64,000 nucleotides of DNA, taken from positions 186,001 to 250,000 of the forward strand of contig NZ_JAHRGM010000067.1 of the NCBI RefSeq assembly GCF_019097845.1, in the 5' to 3' direction. The position numbers and the translations under genes are program-made. Shown in pieces: positions 20,432-29,481 of this stretch. The notes beneath the pieces were generated by a model that saw only the letters and a list, made by a program, of their open reading frames with translations, searched no databases and was not told where the DNA came from. This DNA is from Sphingobium sp. AS12 (GTDB lineage: Bacteria > Pseudomonadota > Alphaproteobacteria > Sphingomonadales > Sphingomonadaceae). Each line of letters starts with the position of its first letter. The stretch's first letter is position 1.

Positions 20432-22261
20432 ATGCCCTCTACATCCGAACCGTCCGACGATGCCCGGCTGTGGGCATCGATGGCCAGCGCACGCGATGCC
20501 GGGGCCTTTTGCCGCGCCTGGCTGGATTTGCAATGCGCGCGCACGCCTGGAGCGGTCGCGGGTCTTGTCGTGCTGGAAGGGGAGGAAAACAGTTTCGCGC
20601 CAGCAGCCTCCTGGCCCACCGGCCCGCAGGATATTCCGCATCTGCGCAAAGTAGCTGAACAGACGCTGGCGAGTGGCCAGGCTGTTGTTGAAAACGACCC
20701 GGATCATCCCGCCCAGACCGGCATAGCCTATCCCATCGCGGCTGCCGGGCGGACCTATGGCGCGGTCGTCCTCGTCATTACAGGCGCAACGGCGGAACGA
20801 TTGCAGCCGATATTGCGCGAACTCCATTGGGGTGTCGGCTGGATATTGTCGATCGTATGGCAGCATCAGGCTACCGAACAGGCAGACAGAAATGCTGCAT
20901 CCATTGCGGCGCTCGATGTGCTGGCGGCGATCGAGGAGCATGAAAGCTTCGATGAATCGGCGGTCAGCCTGTGCAATGCTCTGGCGGTCGCGCTGGACTG
21001 TACGCGGGTCAGCTTTGGCAAGGTTTACAAGGACAAAGTGTCGCTCGCCGCGATGTCGCATGGCGCATGGTTTCGCAAGAAGTCCGATACCGCCGAAGCG
21101 ATTGAGGCGGCGATGGACGAGGCGCTGGATCAGGGCGTTACACTGAGCGTCCCGCCATCCGACGGCAATCGTCTGATCACCCTGCAACAGGCCCGGCTTG
21201 CTGCGGGCGGAGGATTAACGGCGGTCGCGTCCGTGCCGGTGCTGGATCGCGGACTGCCGGTGGGGGTCATCACGCTGGAACGCGATGCCGAGGGGGTGGC
21301 CTTTGCCCCACGCGACCTGCTGTTTGCGCAGAGCGTGGCGAGCCTGACCGCGCAATTGCTGGCGTTCAAGCTGCGGGAGGAACGCTGGTTCGGCGGTCGC
21401 GCGCGTCGGCATATGATGGACGGCGCGCGCGCCTTGTTCGGCCCACGCCGTCCGCTTGCCAAGGCGCTGGGCGTTGCCGCTCTCCTGTTGCTCCTGATCC
21501 TGCTCGTCCCCCTAGCCCAATTCCGGGTTAGCGCCGATGCGGCGCTGGAGGGAAGGGTGCAACGCGCCGCGGCGGTGCCATTCTCCGGCTTCATCGCGCA
21601 ATCCCATGCGCGCGCGGGCGATGTCGTAAAACAGGGCCAGTTGCTTGCCACACTCGACGATCGCGATTTGCAGATAGATCACGCCCGTTCGGTGAGCGAA
21701 GTGCAGCAGCTTGACCGGGAATATCGGGAATCGCTCGCCAAGCATGAGCGGTCGAACATGAACCTCGACGGGGCTAAGCTGCGTCAGGCGCAAGCCCAGC
21801 TCCGCCTCATCGAATATAAGCTTGCGCGGACGAATATCCTCGCCCCGCTCTCCGGCGTGCTGGTTTCCGGCGATGTCAGCCAGCTTGTCGGCACGCCGGT
21901 CAAGGAAGGCGAAATTCTCTTCGAAGTGGCGCCGCTCGACGATTTCCGCGTCGTCCTTCATGTCGAGGAAGCGGATATCACCTATGTGCGGCCGGGACAA
22001 AAGGGGCGATTTGCCCCGACCGGGCTTGCCGGGGAGACCGTACCGTTCGTCGTCACCCGTATCTCCTCCGTTACCGGGACACAGGAGGGTAAGAACACAT
22101 TTCGGGTCGAGGCCGAGCTGGACAGCGACGCGCCAAAGACGCTGCGTCCGGGTATGGAGGGCATTGCCAAGGTGACGATCGACCGTCGATCGAACCTCTG
22201 GATATGGACACGCGGACTGCGCAACTGGCTCCAGCTCTTCTTCTGGAAGTGGATACCCTGA
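20432..22261 (+). CDS. GAF-domain / HlyD-type membrane fusion protein
   Basis: I prefer the ATG at 20432 over one at 20366 because an AGAG sequence precedes it; this gives 609 residues. The first ~330 residues are soluble and GAF-like, probably two GAF units, on the cytoplasmic side. One transmembrane helix follows (about 343-365), then a periplasmic biotinyl-lipoyl half motif (about 386-413), a short coiled coil, the second lipoyl half ('ARTNILAPLSGVL') and a beta-barrel with a typical 'LRPGMEG' motif. HlyD adaptors normally have only a short cytoplasmic part, so this fusion joins a possible sensor to a periplasmic adaptor. The next gene starts 7 bp after its stop. Likely role: inner-membrane and periplasmic part of the export complex. 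The ligand, if any, cannot be read from the sequence. Confidence 0.8.
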   Translation: MPSTSEPSDDARLWASMASARDAGAFCRAWLDLQCARTPGAVAGLVVLEGEENSFAPAASWPTGPQDIPHLRKVAEQTLASGQAVVENDPDHPAQTGIAYPIAAAGRTYGAVVLVITGATAERLQPILRELHWGVGWILSIVWQHQATEQADRNAASIAALDVLAAIEEHESFDESAVSLCNALAVALDCTRVSFGKVYKDKVSLAAMSHGAWFRKKSDTAEAIEAAMDEALDQGVTLSVPPSDGNRLITLQQARLAAGGGLTAVASVPVLDRGLPVGVITLERDAEGVAFAPRDLLFAQSVASLTAQLLAFKLREERWFGGRARRHMMDGARALFGPRRPLAKALGVAALLLLLILLVPLAQFRVSADAALEGRVQRAAAVPFSGFIAQSHARAGDVVKQGQLLATLDDRDLQIDHARSVSEVQQLDREYRESLAKHERSNMNLDGAKLRQAQAQLRLIEYKLARTNILAPLSGVLVSGDVSQLVGTPVKEGEILFEVAPLDDFRVVLHVEEADITYVRPGQKGRFAPTGLAGETVPFVVTRISSVTGTQEGKNTFRVEAELDSDAPKTLRPGMEGIAKVTIDRRSNLWIWTRGLRNWLQLFFWKWIP

Positions 22262-22268
22262 GCGTATC

Positions 22269-24422
22269 ATGGCCAATCCGTTCCACAGTTCGTCATGGTT
22301 TCAGGTCGCGCGGCTCCGCCCCCGGCTCAAGGGGCATGTGCGGGTGCGCAGGCATCACTATCGCGGGCAGGTCTGGTATGTGATTGACGATGGCGCCTCC
22401 GGCAAGGCGCACCGCTTCCCCAAGGGCGCCTATGAACTGGCAGGCCGACTAGACGGAACGACGACGGTCGAGGCGCTGTGGGAATTGCTGGTGGACCGTC
22501 TGGGTGAAGATGCGCCCAGTCAGGACGACGTCATTGCCGCGCTGGGGCAGTTACATGCGGCGGACCTGCTTGCCAGCGATACATTGCCCGATACCAGCGA
22601 AGCCTATCAGCGGCTCAAGAAGGAACGCCGCCAGCGCTGGCTGCAAAATCTCAAAAGCCCGATGTCGGTGCGGCTCAACCTTGTCGACCCGGATCGCTTC
22701 CTTACCCGCCACATGAATCTGGTCGCGCCCCTGTTCAGCGTCGCGGGTCTGTTTCTGTGGCTGTGCGTGGTCGTCCCCGCACTGCTGCTGGTAGGCACCC
22801 ACTGGAACGAGATGACCGGCAATCTGGCCGACCGGGTGCTGGCGGCGGACAATCTGCTGCTCATCGCCCTCATTTATCCGCTGGTTAAATGTATCCATGA
22901 ACTGGGCCATGGCTTTGCGGCCAAGAATTTCGGCCGGGAAGTGCGGGAAATGGGCGTGATGCTGCTCATCCTCGTGCCTGTTCCCTATGTCGATGCCTCG
23001 CATGTCAGCATCCTTGCCAGCAAATGGCAGCGTGCGCTGGTCGGCGCGGCGGGCATGATTGCCGAAGTGTTTGTCGCCGCGCTCGCAACCTTTGCTTGGG
23101 TGCTGATGGAGCCGGGGCTGGCACGGGCCATCGCCTTCAACATCATGCTGATTGCCGGGGTGTCGACCGTGCTGGTCAACGGCAATCCGTTTCTGCGGTT
23201 CGACGGCTATTATATCTTGGCCGACCTCATAGAGATTCCCAATCTTGGCAGTCGCGCAAACAGGCTCTGGGCGCATCTGGTCGACAAATATATATTCCGC
23301 ACGCCCGGCGGGCTGCCGTTCGACGCGACGCCGGGGGAGAAAAGATGGTTCCTCTTCTTTGCCCCCGCCGCGCTGATCGCCCGCATGACGATGCTGATCG
23401 CCATCGCGCTGTTCGTGGCACAGAAATATTTTGTAGTCGGGGTGCTGATCGCGATCTGGTCCTTGTGGAGCGGGCTGGGCTTTCCGGTCTGGAAGATGTT
23501 TGCCCATGTGCTGTCGAGCCCGCAACTGCATGGCAACCGGAAACGGGCGGTCAGGATCACGCTTGGCGTGGTTGGCGCGCTCATGCTGGCGCTGTTTGCT
23601 GTCCCGCTGCCGCTGCATGTCAACGCGCAGGGGATCGTCTGGCTGCCGGAGGAGGCGCATGTGCGCGCTGGCGCGGATGGCGTCATCACCCGGCTGGCGG
23701 CACCGGATGGCGCGCGGGTAAAAAGGGGGACGCTGCTCATGCAGGCGGAAAACCCGGTGCTGGAGGCCGAAGTCGAACAGATACGCTGGCGCTTGCGGGA
23801 GCTTGAGGTGGAGGCCGATGCCGAACTGGCGGGGGATCTGGTCAAGCGGCAGATCAGCCAGGATGCATGGCGGGAATATTCCCGCAGGCTGGTGGTGCAG
23901 GAACAGCGGCTGGGGGATCTGGGCCTGACCGCCGGGACCGATGGCACATTCATGCTCACCCAGGCGCCGGCGCAGGATTTGCCCGGCCGCTACGTGCAAA
24001 AAGGGACGCTGCTGGGCTATGTGACGCCTGGCTATGCAGCGGTGGCGCGCGTGGTCGTGCCGCAGGACGATATCGAGCTTGTGCGGGCGCGGCTGCTTGC
24101 TGTGCGTTTCTGGCTGGCGTCCGAACCGGGGCGCAGCTGGGACGGGACCATTGCCCGCGCAATACCGGGCGGCACCTTCGAATTGCCCAGCGAAGCGTTC
24201 TCCACCAGCTATGGCGGAAGCATCCCCACCGATCCGGGCGATGAGAAGGGGCTGACCGCGCTCAGCCGCGTATTCCTGTTCGATGTTTCCCTGCCGCAGC
24301 AATTGCGCGATGCGCGCTTTGGCACCCGCGTTCATGTTCGCCTGCAACTGGGCTGGGAGCCGGTTGGCTGGCAGTTTATGCGCCGACTGCGCCAGCTGTT
24401 CTTGACGCAATTCAATGGCTGA
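22269..24422 (+). CDS. PqqD-like / M50 metalloprotease-like / HlyD fusion membrane protein
   Basis: This 717-residue protein begins with a PqqD-like winged-helix region (about 25-105). A polytopic membrane part follows with HELGH at 210-214 and NP...RFDG around 306-313, the two zinc-site signatures of site-2 (M50) proteases, both intact. After further membrane helices ending near 450 comes a periplasmic lipoyl/HlyD-like segment (about 471-490 onward) with coiled coil and beta-barrel. Similar fusions are annotated as putative peptide zinc metalloproteases and occur in peptide export or maturation loci. It starts 7 bp after the GAF-HlyD gene and overlaps the SecA-like gene by 8 bp. Either it processes the cargo or the fold serves as a membrane scaffold; the intact ligands favour activity. 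Confidence 0.85.
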   Translation: MANPFHSSSWFQVARLRPRLKGHVRVRRHHYRGQVWYVIDDGASGKAHRFPKGAYELAGRLDGTTTVEALWELLVDRLGEDAPSQDDVIAALGQLHAADLLASDTLPDTSEAYQRLKKERRQRWLQNLKSPMSVRLNLVDPDRFLTRHMNLVAPLFSVAGLFLWLCVVVPALLLVGTHWNEMTGNLADRVLAADNLLLIALIYPLVKCIHELGHGFAAKNFGREVREMGVMLLILVPVPYVDASHVSILASKWQRALVGAAGMIAEVFVAALATFAWVLMEPGLARAIAFNIMLIAGVSTVLVNGNPFLRFDGYYILADLIEIPNLGSRANRLWAHLVDKYIFRTPGGLPFDATPGEKRWFLFFAPAALIARMTMLIAIALFVAQKYFVVGVLIAIWSLWSGLGFPVWKMFAHVLSSPQLHGNRKRAVRITLGVVGALMLALFAVPLPLHVNAQGIVWLPEEAHVRAGADGVITRLAAPDGARVKRGTLLMQAENPVLEAEVEQIRWRLRELEVEADAELAGDLVKRQISQDAWREYSRRLVVQEQRLGDLGLTAGTDGTFMLTQAPAQDLPGRYVQKGTLLGYVTPGYAAVARVVVPQDDIELVRARLLAVRFWLASEPGRSWDGTIARAIPGGTFELPSEAFSTSYGGSIPTDPGDEKGLTALSRVFLFDVSLPQQLRDARFGTRVHVRLQLGWEPVGWQFMRRLRQLFLTQFNG

Positions 24423-26466
24423 GGCGACGCTTTCACGCTGGGGTGCGCTCAGCGACAAGCTGCGCGAAAAGGCACGCCATTTCTGGCATGAGGCGCGCAG
24501 CGATGCTCGGCCCGTGATCGCACCCTATGCCGAGCGCGGGCCAGCGCCATCCTGGAAGTGGGACCGGCCGCTCGACCTCCTGCTCGGGCGCTTCATGCTC
24601 GCCGTGCAGCGGGGCAAGCCGAGTTTGCTCGACCGGGCGCAGCGCATCGTCCAGCGGTCCGCCGAATGTGCCGACCTGTCCGAAGAGGCACTCAACGCCG
24701 CCTGTATCGAGATACGCGAGCGGCTGATGCGCGAACGGCTGAGTGAAGCGGTGGTTGACGAAGCCTTTACCCTCATTCGCGAAGTCAGCGGGCGGGAACT
24801 GGGTCTGCGTCATTTCCCTGTGCAATTGATGGCCGGACTGGTGATGCTTGATGGCGGGCTAGCCGAAATGGCGACGGGGGAGGGCAAGACGATCACCGCT
24901 TTGCTGCCCGCGATCACCGCGGCGATGGCCGGTATGCCGGTGCATGTTTTCACCGTGAACGATTATCTGGCCGAACGGGATTGCAACAGCCTGCGCCCGG
25001 TGATCGAGCGTTTTGGCCTGCGCTGTGGCCTGATCGTCCACGGCCAGGAAAATCCTGAGCGCCGTGCCGCCTATGGATGTCATATCGTCTATGGGACGAA
25101 CAAGGAAATGACCTTCGACTATCTGCGCGATCAGACGGCGTTGGGAAAGAGGCGGGGGCAGGGCCGCCGCCTGATTGCAGAGCTGTTCGGGCAGGGTAGG
25201 CAACCTCTGTTGATGCGCGGGCTGCATTTCGCAATCGTGGATGAGGCGGATTCGATCTTCATCGATGAAGCGCGCACCCCGCTGATCCTCTCCGCCGAAT
25301 TGCCGGGCGACACCGATGGCGTCTATCTTGCGGCACTGGAGATGGTCTCCATGCTGGAGGAGGGGCGCGATTATATTTTGACTGAAGGCACGCGCTCGGT
25401 CCATCTGACCGCGCATGGCAAAGACAGTGTAGCTGAACTGTCCCAGGGTCTGCCGCACACCCAATGGCGTATCCGGCTGGCGCGCGAGGAACTGGCGATG
25501 CGGGCGATTTCCGCCACACGCCTGTTCCTGCGTGATCGGGACTATATCGTCACCGATGGCAAGGTGCAGATTGTCGATGAATCCACAGGCCGTGTCATGG
25601 CGGACCGATCATGGGAAGGCGGGCTGCATCAGCTGGTAGAGACCAAGGAGGCGGTAGAGATTTCCGGCGTTCGCAACACCATGGCCCGAATTACCTATCA
25701 GCGCTTTTTCCGTCGCTATCGCCGGTTGAGCGGCATGACCGGCACGGCCGGTGAAGTGGCGGATGAACTATGGGCCGATTACGGGCTGAAGGTCGTGGTG
25801 ATCCCGCGCAACCGCCCCAATCTGAGCAGCGATCGCGGTCATGTAATGGTGCAGTCGGCGCAGGAAAAATGGGCATTCATCGCCGCCGAAGTCGCCCGGA
25901 TACACGCACAGGAAGGCGCGCGTCCGGTGCTGATCGGCACGCGTTCCGTCGCGGATTCCGACGCCGTCTCGCAGGCGCTGACTCATGCGGGCATAGCGCA
26001 TCGCGTGCTGAATGCGCGGCAGGACGAGGAGGAGGCGGAGATCATAGCGCAAGCGGGAGAACCGGGGGCTGTCACGGTCGCGACCAATATGGCCGGGCGC
26101 GGCACTGACATTCTGCTGAACCCGACTGCCAAAGCCCATGGTGGATTGCATGTCATCCTGACCGGCTTTCACGATACCGCGCGGATCGATCGCCAGCTGT
26201 TCGGTCGTGCGGCAAGGCAGGGTGACCCCGGAAGCACCATTGCGATCACGGCGCTGGACGACCAGCTTTATACAGATTTTGCGCCGCGCGCGGCCCGGAT
26301 CGTCGGTTCGTCCGCCAACAGCTGGCCCATGTTCGACGGCAAGGCGAACATGCTGCGGCGGCTGGCACAGCGCAATGCCGAGAAACGCCACGCGGCCGAC
26401 CGACGACAGACGGAACTCGCCGAGGAGCGCCTTCGCAAGACCATGGCCTTTGGCGGCGGCGAGTAA
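24415..26466 (+). CDS. SecA-like ATPase lacking the C-terminal domains
   Basis: The 683-residue protein has all SecA motor motifs: ATGEGKT (153-159), VDEAD followed by IDEARTPLI (275-291), SGMTGTA (439-445), TNMAGRGTD (557-565) and GRAARQGDPG (597-606). The preprotein cross-linking region between the two motor halves is present. Compared with housekeeping SecA (about 900 residues) it ends soon after motor domain 2 and lacks the long helical wing/scaffold extension and the zinc-binding tail that contacts SecB and lipid. It is therefore a paralogue, not the essential SecA. The 8-bp overlap with the M50/HlyD gene indicates coupled translation. I infer that it powers export of the giant protein, with or without SecYEG. 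Confidence 0.88.
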   Translation: MAEATLSRWGALSDKLREKARHFWHEARSDARPVIAPYAERGPAPSWKWDRPLDLLLGRFMLAVQRGKPSLLDRAQRIVQRSAECADLSEEALNAACIEIRERLMRERLSEAVVDEAFTLIREVSGRELGLRHFPVQLMAGLVMLDGGLAEMATGEGKTITALLPAITAAMAGMPVHVFTVNDYLAERDCNSLRPVIERFGLRCGLIVHGQENPERRAAYGCHIVYGTNKEMTFDYLRDQTALGKRRGQGRRLIAELFGQGRQPLLMRGLHFAIVDEADSIFIDEARTPLILSAELPGDTDGVYLAALEMVSMLEEGRDYILTEGTRSVHLTAHGKDSVAELSQGLPHTQWRIRLAREELAMRAISATRLFLRDRDYIVTDGKVQIVDESTGRVMADRSWEGGLHQLVETKEAVEISGVRNTMARITYQRFFRRYRRLSGMTGTAGEVADELWADYGLKVVVIPRNRPNLSSDRGHVMVQSAQEKWAFIAAEVARIHAQEGARPVLIGTRSVADSDAVSQALTHAGIAHRVLNARQDEEEAEIIAQAGEPGAVTVATNMAGRGTDILLNPTAKAHGGLHVILTGFHDTARIDRQLFGRAARQGDPGSTIAITALDDQLYTDFAPRAARIVGSSANSWPMFDGKANMLRRLAQRNAEKRHAADRRQTELAEERLRKTMAFGGGE

Positions 26467-26509
26467 GACGGTGGCGGGTCGGCACCTGCAACAGGTGGAT
26501 GCTACCCGG

Positions 26510-27859
26510 TCAATCCGGTTTTACGGTGGGCTGATAGAGCATAGTCTTGTCAAAATTGAGGTCCGCGGCGTCCGCCTTGCCCATCACGGCGAGTAGCGCA
26601 AAACCCGCGACATAGGCATCGCGCCGCGCGGTGAGCATCGTGACCTGGGCGTTCAGCAACTCCTGTTCGGCATTGAGCTGATCGAGCAGCGGGCGCAGCC
26701 CGGCGCTGACTTCCGCCCGCATTCCCGCCAGAACCTGCTGATTGGCGGTAACGCCGCGCTGGGCGGTGTCGGTCACATGGGTCGCGGCCTGCCATGTGGC
26801 AAAGGCGGAGCGTGCTTCGGCAGTGACCTTGCCTTCGGCATCCAGTGCCTGCTTGTCGGCAACATCTTGCTTGGCGAGCGCCTGGCGCGTCTGTGCGCCA
26901 GTGCGGCCACCGTCCAGGATCGGCATTTTCAGGGTTAGGCCGACAAAGGCGGTGGTGCCGCGATCACCATTGCGCGGCCCCGTGCCTTGGTCCAGTGAGC
27001 CGAGATAATCATATTGGCTGATCCCGCCAATCGCGCTGAATTTGGGATAAGCCTGCGACCTGGCGACATCGATATCATAACCCGCGGCGGTTCGCTGCAC
27101 CCGGGCAGAGGCAATTTCAGGATTATTGGCCAGCGCCGTTTCCACAGCTTCCGTCGGTGATGCGGGCATCTGCGGCAATGGCGGCGGCAGTTCCAGATTT
27201 TCGGCCGCATGACCAACCAGCCTGATATATTGCTCCTTGCTCGAAATGAGCCGCGCGCCGGCCGTTTCCATCTGGCTTTCCGCCAGCGCCAGCCGCGCTT
27301 CGGCCTGCGCCACATCGGTCGGCCCGCGACTGCCGGCACGGCGGCGGTCGACCGCTTCCTTGACGGTATAGCGCATCACCTCGACATTGTTGCGGTTAAG
27401 GCCGACGACTGCCTCATCGCGCAGCACATCCATATACGCCCCCACAACCGCCGAAAACAGGTCCGCCTCGGTCTGGTTCAGGCCAAAATGGCTCGCCTCC
27501 ACCCGCGCTTTGGCCGCGTTCATACTGCCGCGGACAGTGCCGAAATCCAGCAGCGGAACATTGGCGTTGAGCTGGCCGACAAACTGGCGATCGGGGTTGG
27601 AGAAAAATCCGCCCGGTGCCGGTTTACCCGTCAGGACATTTTCCTGATAGGTTGCGCTGCCGTCGATCGTGGGCATCCCGGCGACGCGCGCCAGTGGCAC
27701 ATCCTCTTCGGCAACGCGGATGCTGGCGCGCTGGGCCGATATGGTCGGGTTGTTGCGATACGCACCTTCCAGCGCCTGTTGCAGGGTTTCGGCGCTGACG
27801 GACGACGGCAGGATGGCGCAAATGGCGATACCGGCGAAATAGGCTTGCTTCCTGGTCAT
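26510..27859 (-). CDS. TolC family outer membrane efflux protein
   Basis: The 449-residue precursor has a signal peptide (about 1-23, ending in VSA) and the internally duplicated helix/strand layout of TolC. The start of the mature part ('LQQALEGAYRNNPTI') and the conserved 'PILDGG' around the second half are typical. It forms the outer-membrane channel and periplasmic tunnel of tripartite exporters. It lies 40 bp downstream of an hlyD gene on the same strand and converges on the SecA-like gene with a 43-bp gap. No RND or ABC pump is adjacent, so the neighbouring SecA/M50 module is the obvious partner. That link is an inference. Confidence 0.9.
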   Translation of the reverse strand: MTRKQAYFAGIAICAILPSSVSAETLQQALEGAYRNNPTISAQRASIRVAEEDVPLARVAGMPTIDGSATYQENVLTGKPAPGGFFSNPDRQFVGQLNANVPLLDFGTVRGSMNAAKARVEASHFGLNQTEADLFSAVVGAYMDVLRDEAVVGLNRNNVEVMRYTVKEAVDRRRAGSRGPTDVAQAEARLALAESQMETAGARLISSKEQYIRLVGHAAENLELPPPLPQMPASPTEAVETALANNPEIASARVQRTAAGYDIDVARSQAYPKFSAIGGISQYDYLGSLDQGTGPRNGDRGTTAFVGLTLKMPILDGGRTGAQTRQALAKQDVADKQALDAEGKVTAEARSAFATWQAATHVTDTAQRGVTANQQVLAGMRAEVSAGLRPLLDQLNAEQELLNAQVTMLTARRDAYVAGFALLAVMGKADAADLNFDKTMLYQPTVKPD

Positions 27860-27899
27860 GTCCGTAAAGCTCCTGTCTGATTGGGGTGAGCGCGACCGA

Positions 27900-28871
27900 T
27901 TACTCCGGCCGCGTGGCGATGCTTGCGGGTTTGCGATCTATTTCGAGCCGGCAGCGCAACCCGGCGGGTAGCTTGTTGCCGGGATTGGGTAGCGCCAGGC
28001 GCATCCCGAACGTGCCGCTGGCTGCGTCGAAAACGCGGTCGATCACCTTGATCCGCGCCCGATATTTTCCGCCGACCGGCGCTTCGGGGAAGATCGAAAC
28101 CTCGTCACCGACCTGCACAGCGTCAAGCTGCGCAATCGGGGCGAACACTTCGACATTCAGGGGATCGACCTGTGCGATCGTCAGAATATGCGTCGCGTCT
28201 GCGCCCCGATATTCGCCAGGGGCCATGCGGCGTTCCGTCACGATGCCATTGACAGGGCTGCGCACGGTCTTTTGTCCGATCACGCGCTGCGCCTGGACAT
28301 ATTCCAGTCGGGCAACTCGCTGCTCTTCGGCGGCTGCCTTGCGCTCCTCCGCGGCGGATTGCGCGTTGGCGCGCGCTTCATCCACCACATCACGGGCCAG
28401 ATATTGGCTGACCTGGTCCGACCGCTGGCTGACCGTGGCAAGATAAGCCGCGCGACTTGCCGCGGCGCGTTCGGCGTGGGGGTTGGAGGCACGGGCCTGC
28501 GCAGCGGCGGCGGCGGCACGCTCAACATCGGTGTACAACTGGGCGACGACCTGCCCGCGCCGAACATCATCGCCCCTGTCGACATAGATATTCTGGACCA
28601 CGCCCTCAACGCCGCTGTTCACGCGAACGACCTGACTCGGCTCGATCAGGCAATCAGTCGGACGGGCAGCATCCATTCCTGGCGGGGCCACGCCATTGCC
28701 GCTACTGGACGGCACGGCTGTTCCGGCGGCTTTGGCGGTTGCAACAGTGCCGGTAGTAACTGGCGCTTTCGGGGGCGTAGCGGGCGTTTCTCCGCTGCGC
28801 GCGACAAGCGTTATCCCGACAATCAGCGCCAATGCGCCGCCACCGTAAATAACAGCCTGTTTGCGATCCAT
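27900..28871 (-). CDS. HlyD family periplasmic adaptor protein
   Basis: The ATG at 28871 is preceded by a strong Shine-Dalgarno (GGGGGAGG, 8 bp away) and gives 323 residues; an in-frame TTG 18 bp upstream is unlikely. One N-terminal membrane helix (about 8-27) is followed by a Pro/Ala/Thr-rich linker, a lipoyl half motif ('GVVQNIYVDRGDDVRRGQVV'), a coiled coil of about 100 residues, the second lipoyl half ('VRSPVNGIVTERR') and a beta-barrel. It links an inner-membrane pump to TolC. It heads a two-gene unit with tolC. It is the third HlyD-type adaptor in this locus, and the only one without an extra domain. Confidence 0.88.
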   Translation of the reverse strand: MDRKQAVIYGGGALALIVGITLVARSGETPATPPKAPVTTGTVATAKAAGTAVPSSSGNGVAPPGMDAARPTDCLIEPSQVVRVNSGVEGVVQNIYVDRGDDVRRGQVVAQLYTDVERAAAAAAQARASNPHAERAAASRAAYLATVSQRSDQVSQYLARDVVDEARANAQSAAEERKAAAEEQRVARLEYVQAQRVIGQKTVRSPVNGIVTERRMAPGEYRGADATHILTIAQVDPLNVEVFAPIAQLDAVQVGDEVSIFPEAPVGGKYRARIKVIDRVFDAASGTFGMRLALPNPGNKLPAGLRCRLEIDRKPASIATRPE

Positions 28872-29184
28872 CGACCAAGCCTCCCCCAAAGCACGGCATC
28901 AGACAGCTTCCGCCATCCGTTGCAGTAATCATGCGACTTGTATCTTTGGCGAAAGGACGGAAATCCGCATTTTCATTTCGCATCGGCAACCTAGCCAACC
29001 TGGCAATATGTTGCAACTATTTGTGATGGTGGAATTGTCTTGGATTCGGTCAATCAAGCATAGCGATTTGGGCGCGATCACGCATTTAGCGAACGGCGCG
29101 GAGCCTTGCGCCGACTGCACTTGCCAACGATGTTGATGAATTGCCGACGGCGGTTGAAAATTCGCCTGCTGACCCGTTGGAAAA
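28872..29184. other. Intergenic region upstream of hlyD-tolC
   Basis: No convincing gene is seen in these 313 bases, which are visibly richer in A and T than the flanks. The region must hold the leftward hlyD promoter. A leftward TTGCAA with TAGGTT 17 bp further on (around 28989-29017) is a weak candidate, and GCAATATGTTGC (29003-29014) is a near-palindrome that could be an operator. Confidence 0.35.
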
Positions 29185-29259
29185 TGGTGACCCCTACGGG
29201 AATCGAACCCGTGTTTCAGCCGTGAGAGGGCCGCGTCCTAACCGCTAGACGAAGGGGCC
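29185..29259 (-). tRNA. tRNA-Glu (anticodon CTC)
   Basis: Read on the minus strand from 29259, the sequence folds as a cloverleaf: acceptor GGCCCCT pairs with AGGGGTC, the T-loop is GGTTCGATTCC, and the anticodon loop centre is CTC. The discriminator A is followed by an encoded CCA at 29187-29185. Confidence 0.95.
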
Positions 29260-29363
29260 ATGGGCCGCGTCGGGCGGCTGGCAGGGGGTGGGCTTTAGGA
29301 AGGCGCGCCCGGCGCGTCAAGGAAAACCGCGTCGCACCCAATCCGCTTGGAAAAGCAGCATAT

Positions 29364-29395
29364 AAAAAAACCGCCCCATGCAGAGCATGGAGCGG
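29364..29395 (-). terminator. Intrinsic terminator of the small RNA
   Basis: On the minus strand CCGCTCCATGC, loop TCT, then GCATGGGGCGG (one U-G pair), followed by seven T residues. It ends the small RNA and would also stop read-through from sapC. Confidence 0.85.
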
Positions 29396-29475
29396 CCTAG
29401 GTTCAGGGAGGAGACGCCTCCAAAGGGGGGAGGCGCCCATACGATACACCCGAAAGGGGGGCAGGTGCATCGCAT
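29364..29475 (-). ncRNA. Small RNA with two C-rich (anti-SD-like) loops
   Basis: On the minus strand a 9-bp hairpin (GAUGCACCU/GGGUGUAUC) displays the loop GCCCCCCUUUC, a second 9-bp hairpin (GGCGCCUCC/GGAGGCGUC) displays CCCCUUU, and a third hairpin with a run of U is an intrinsic terminator. A consensus-like promoter lies directly upstream. The RNA would be about 110 nt and stands alone between tRNA-Glu and sapC. C-rich hairpin loops able to pair with ribosome-binding sites are the mark of the suhB/alpha-r14 type of alphaproteobacterial small RNAs. The family label is from memory; the structure and promoter are directly visible. It probably represses mRNAs by blocking ribosome binding. Confidence 0.75.
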
Positions 29476-29481
29476 GTTCAG

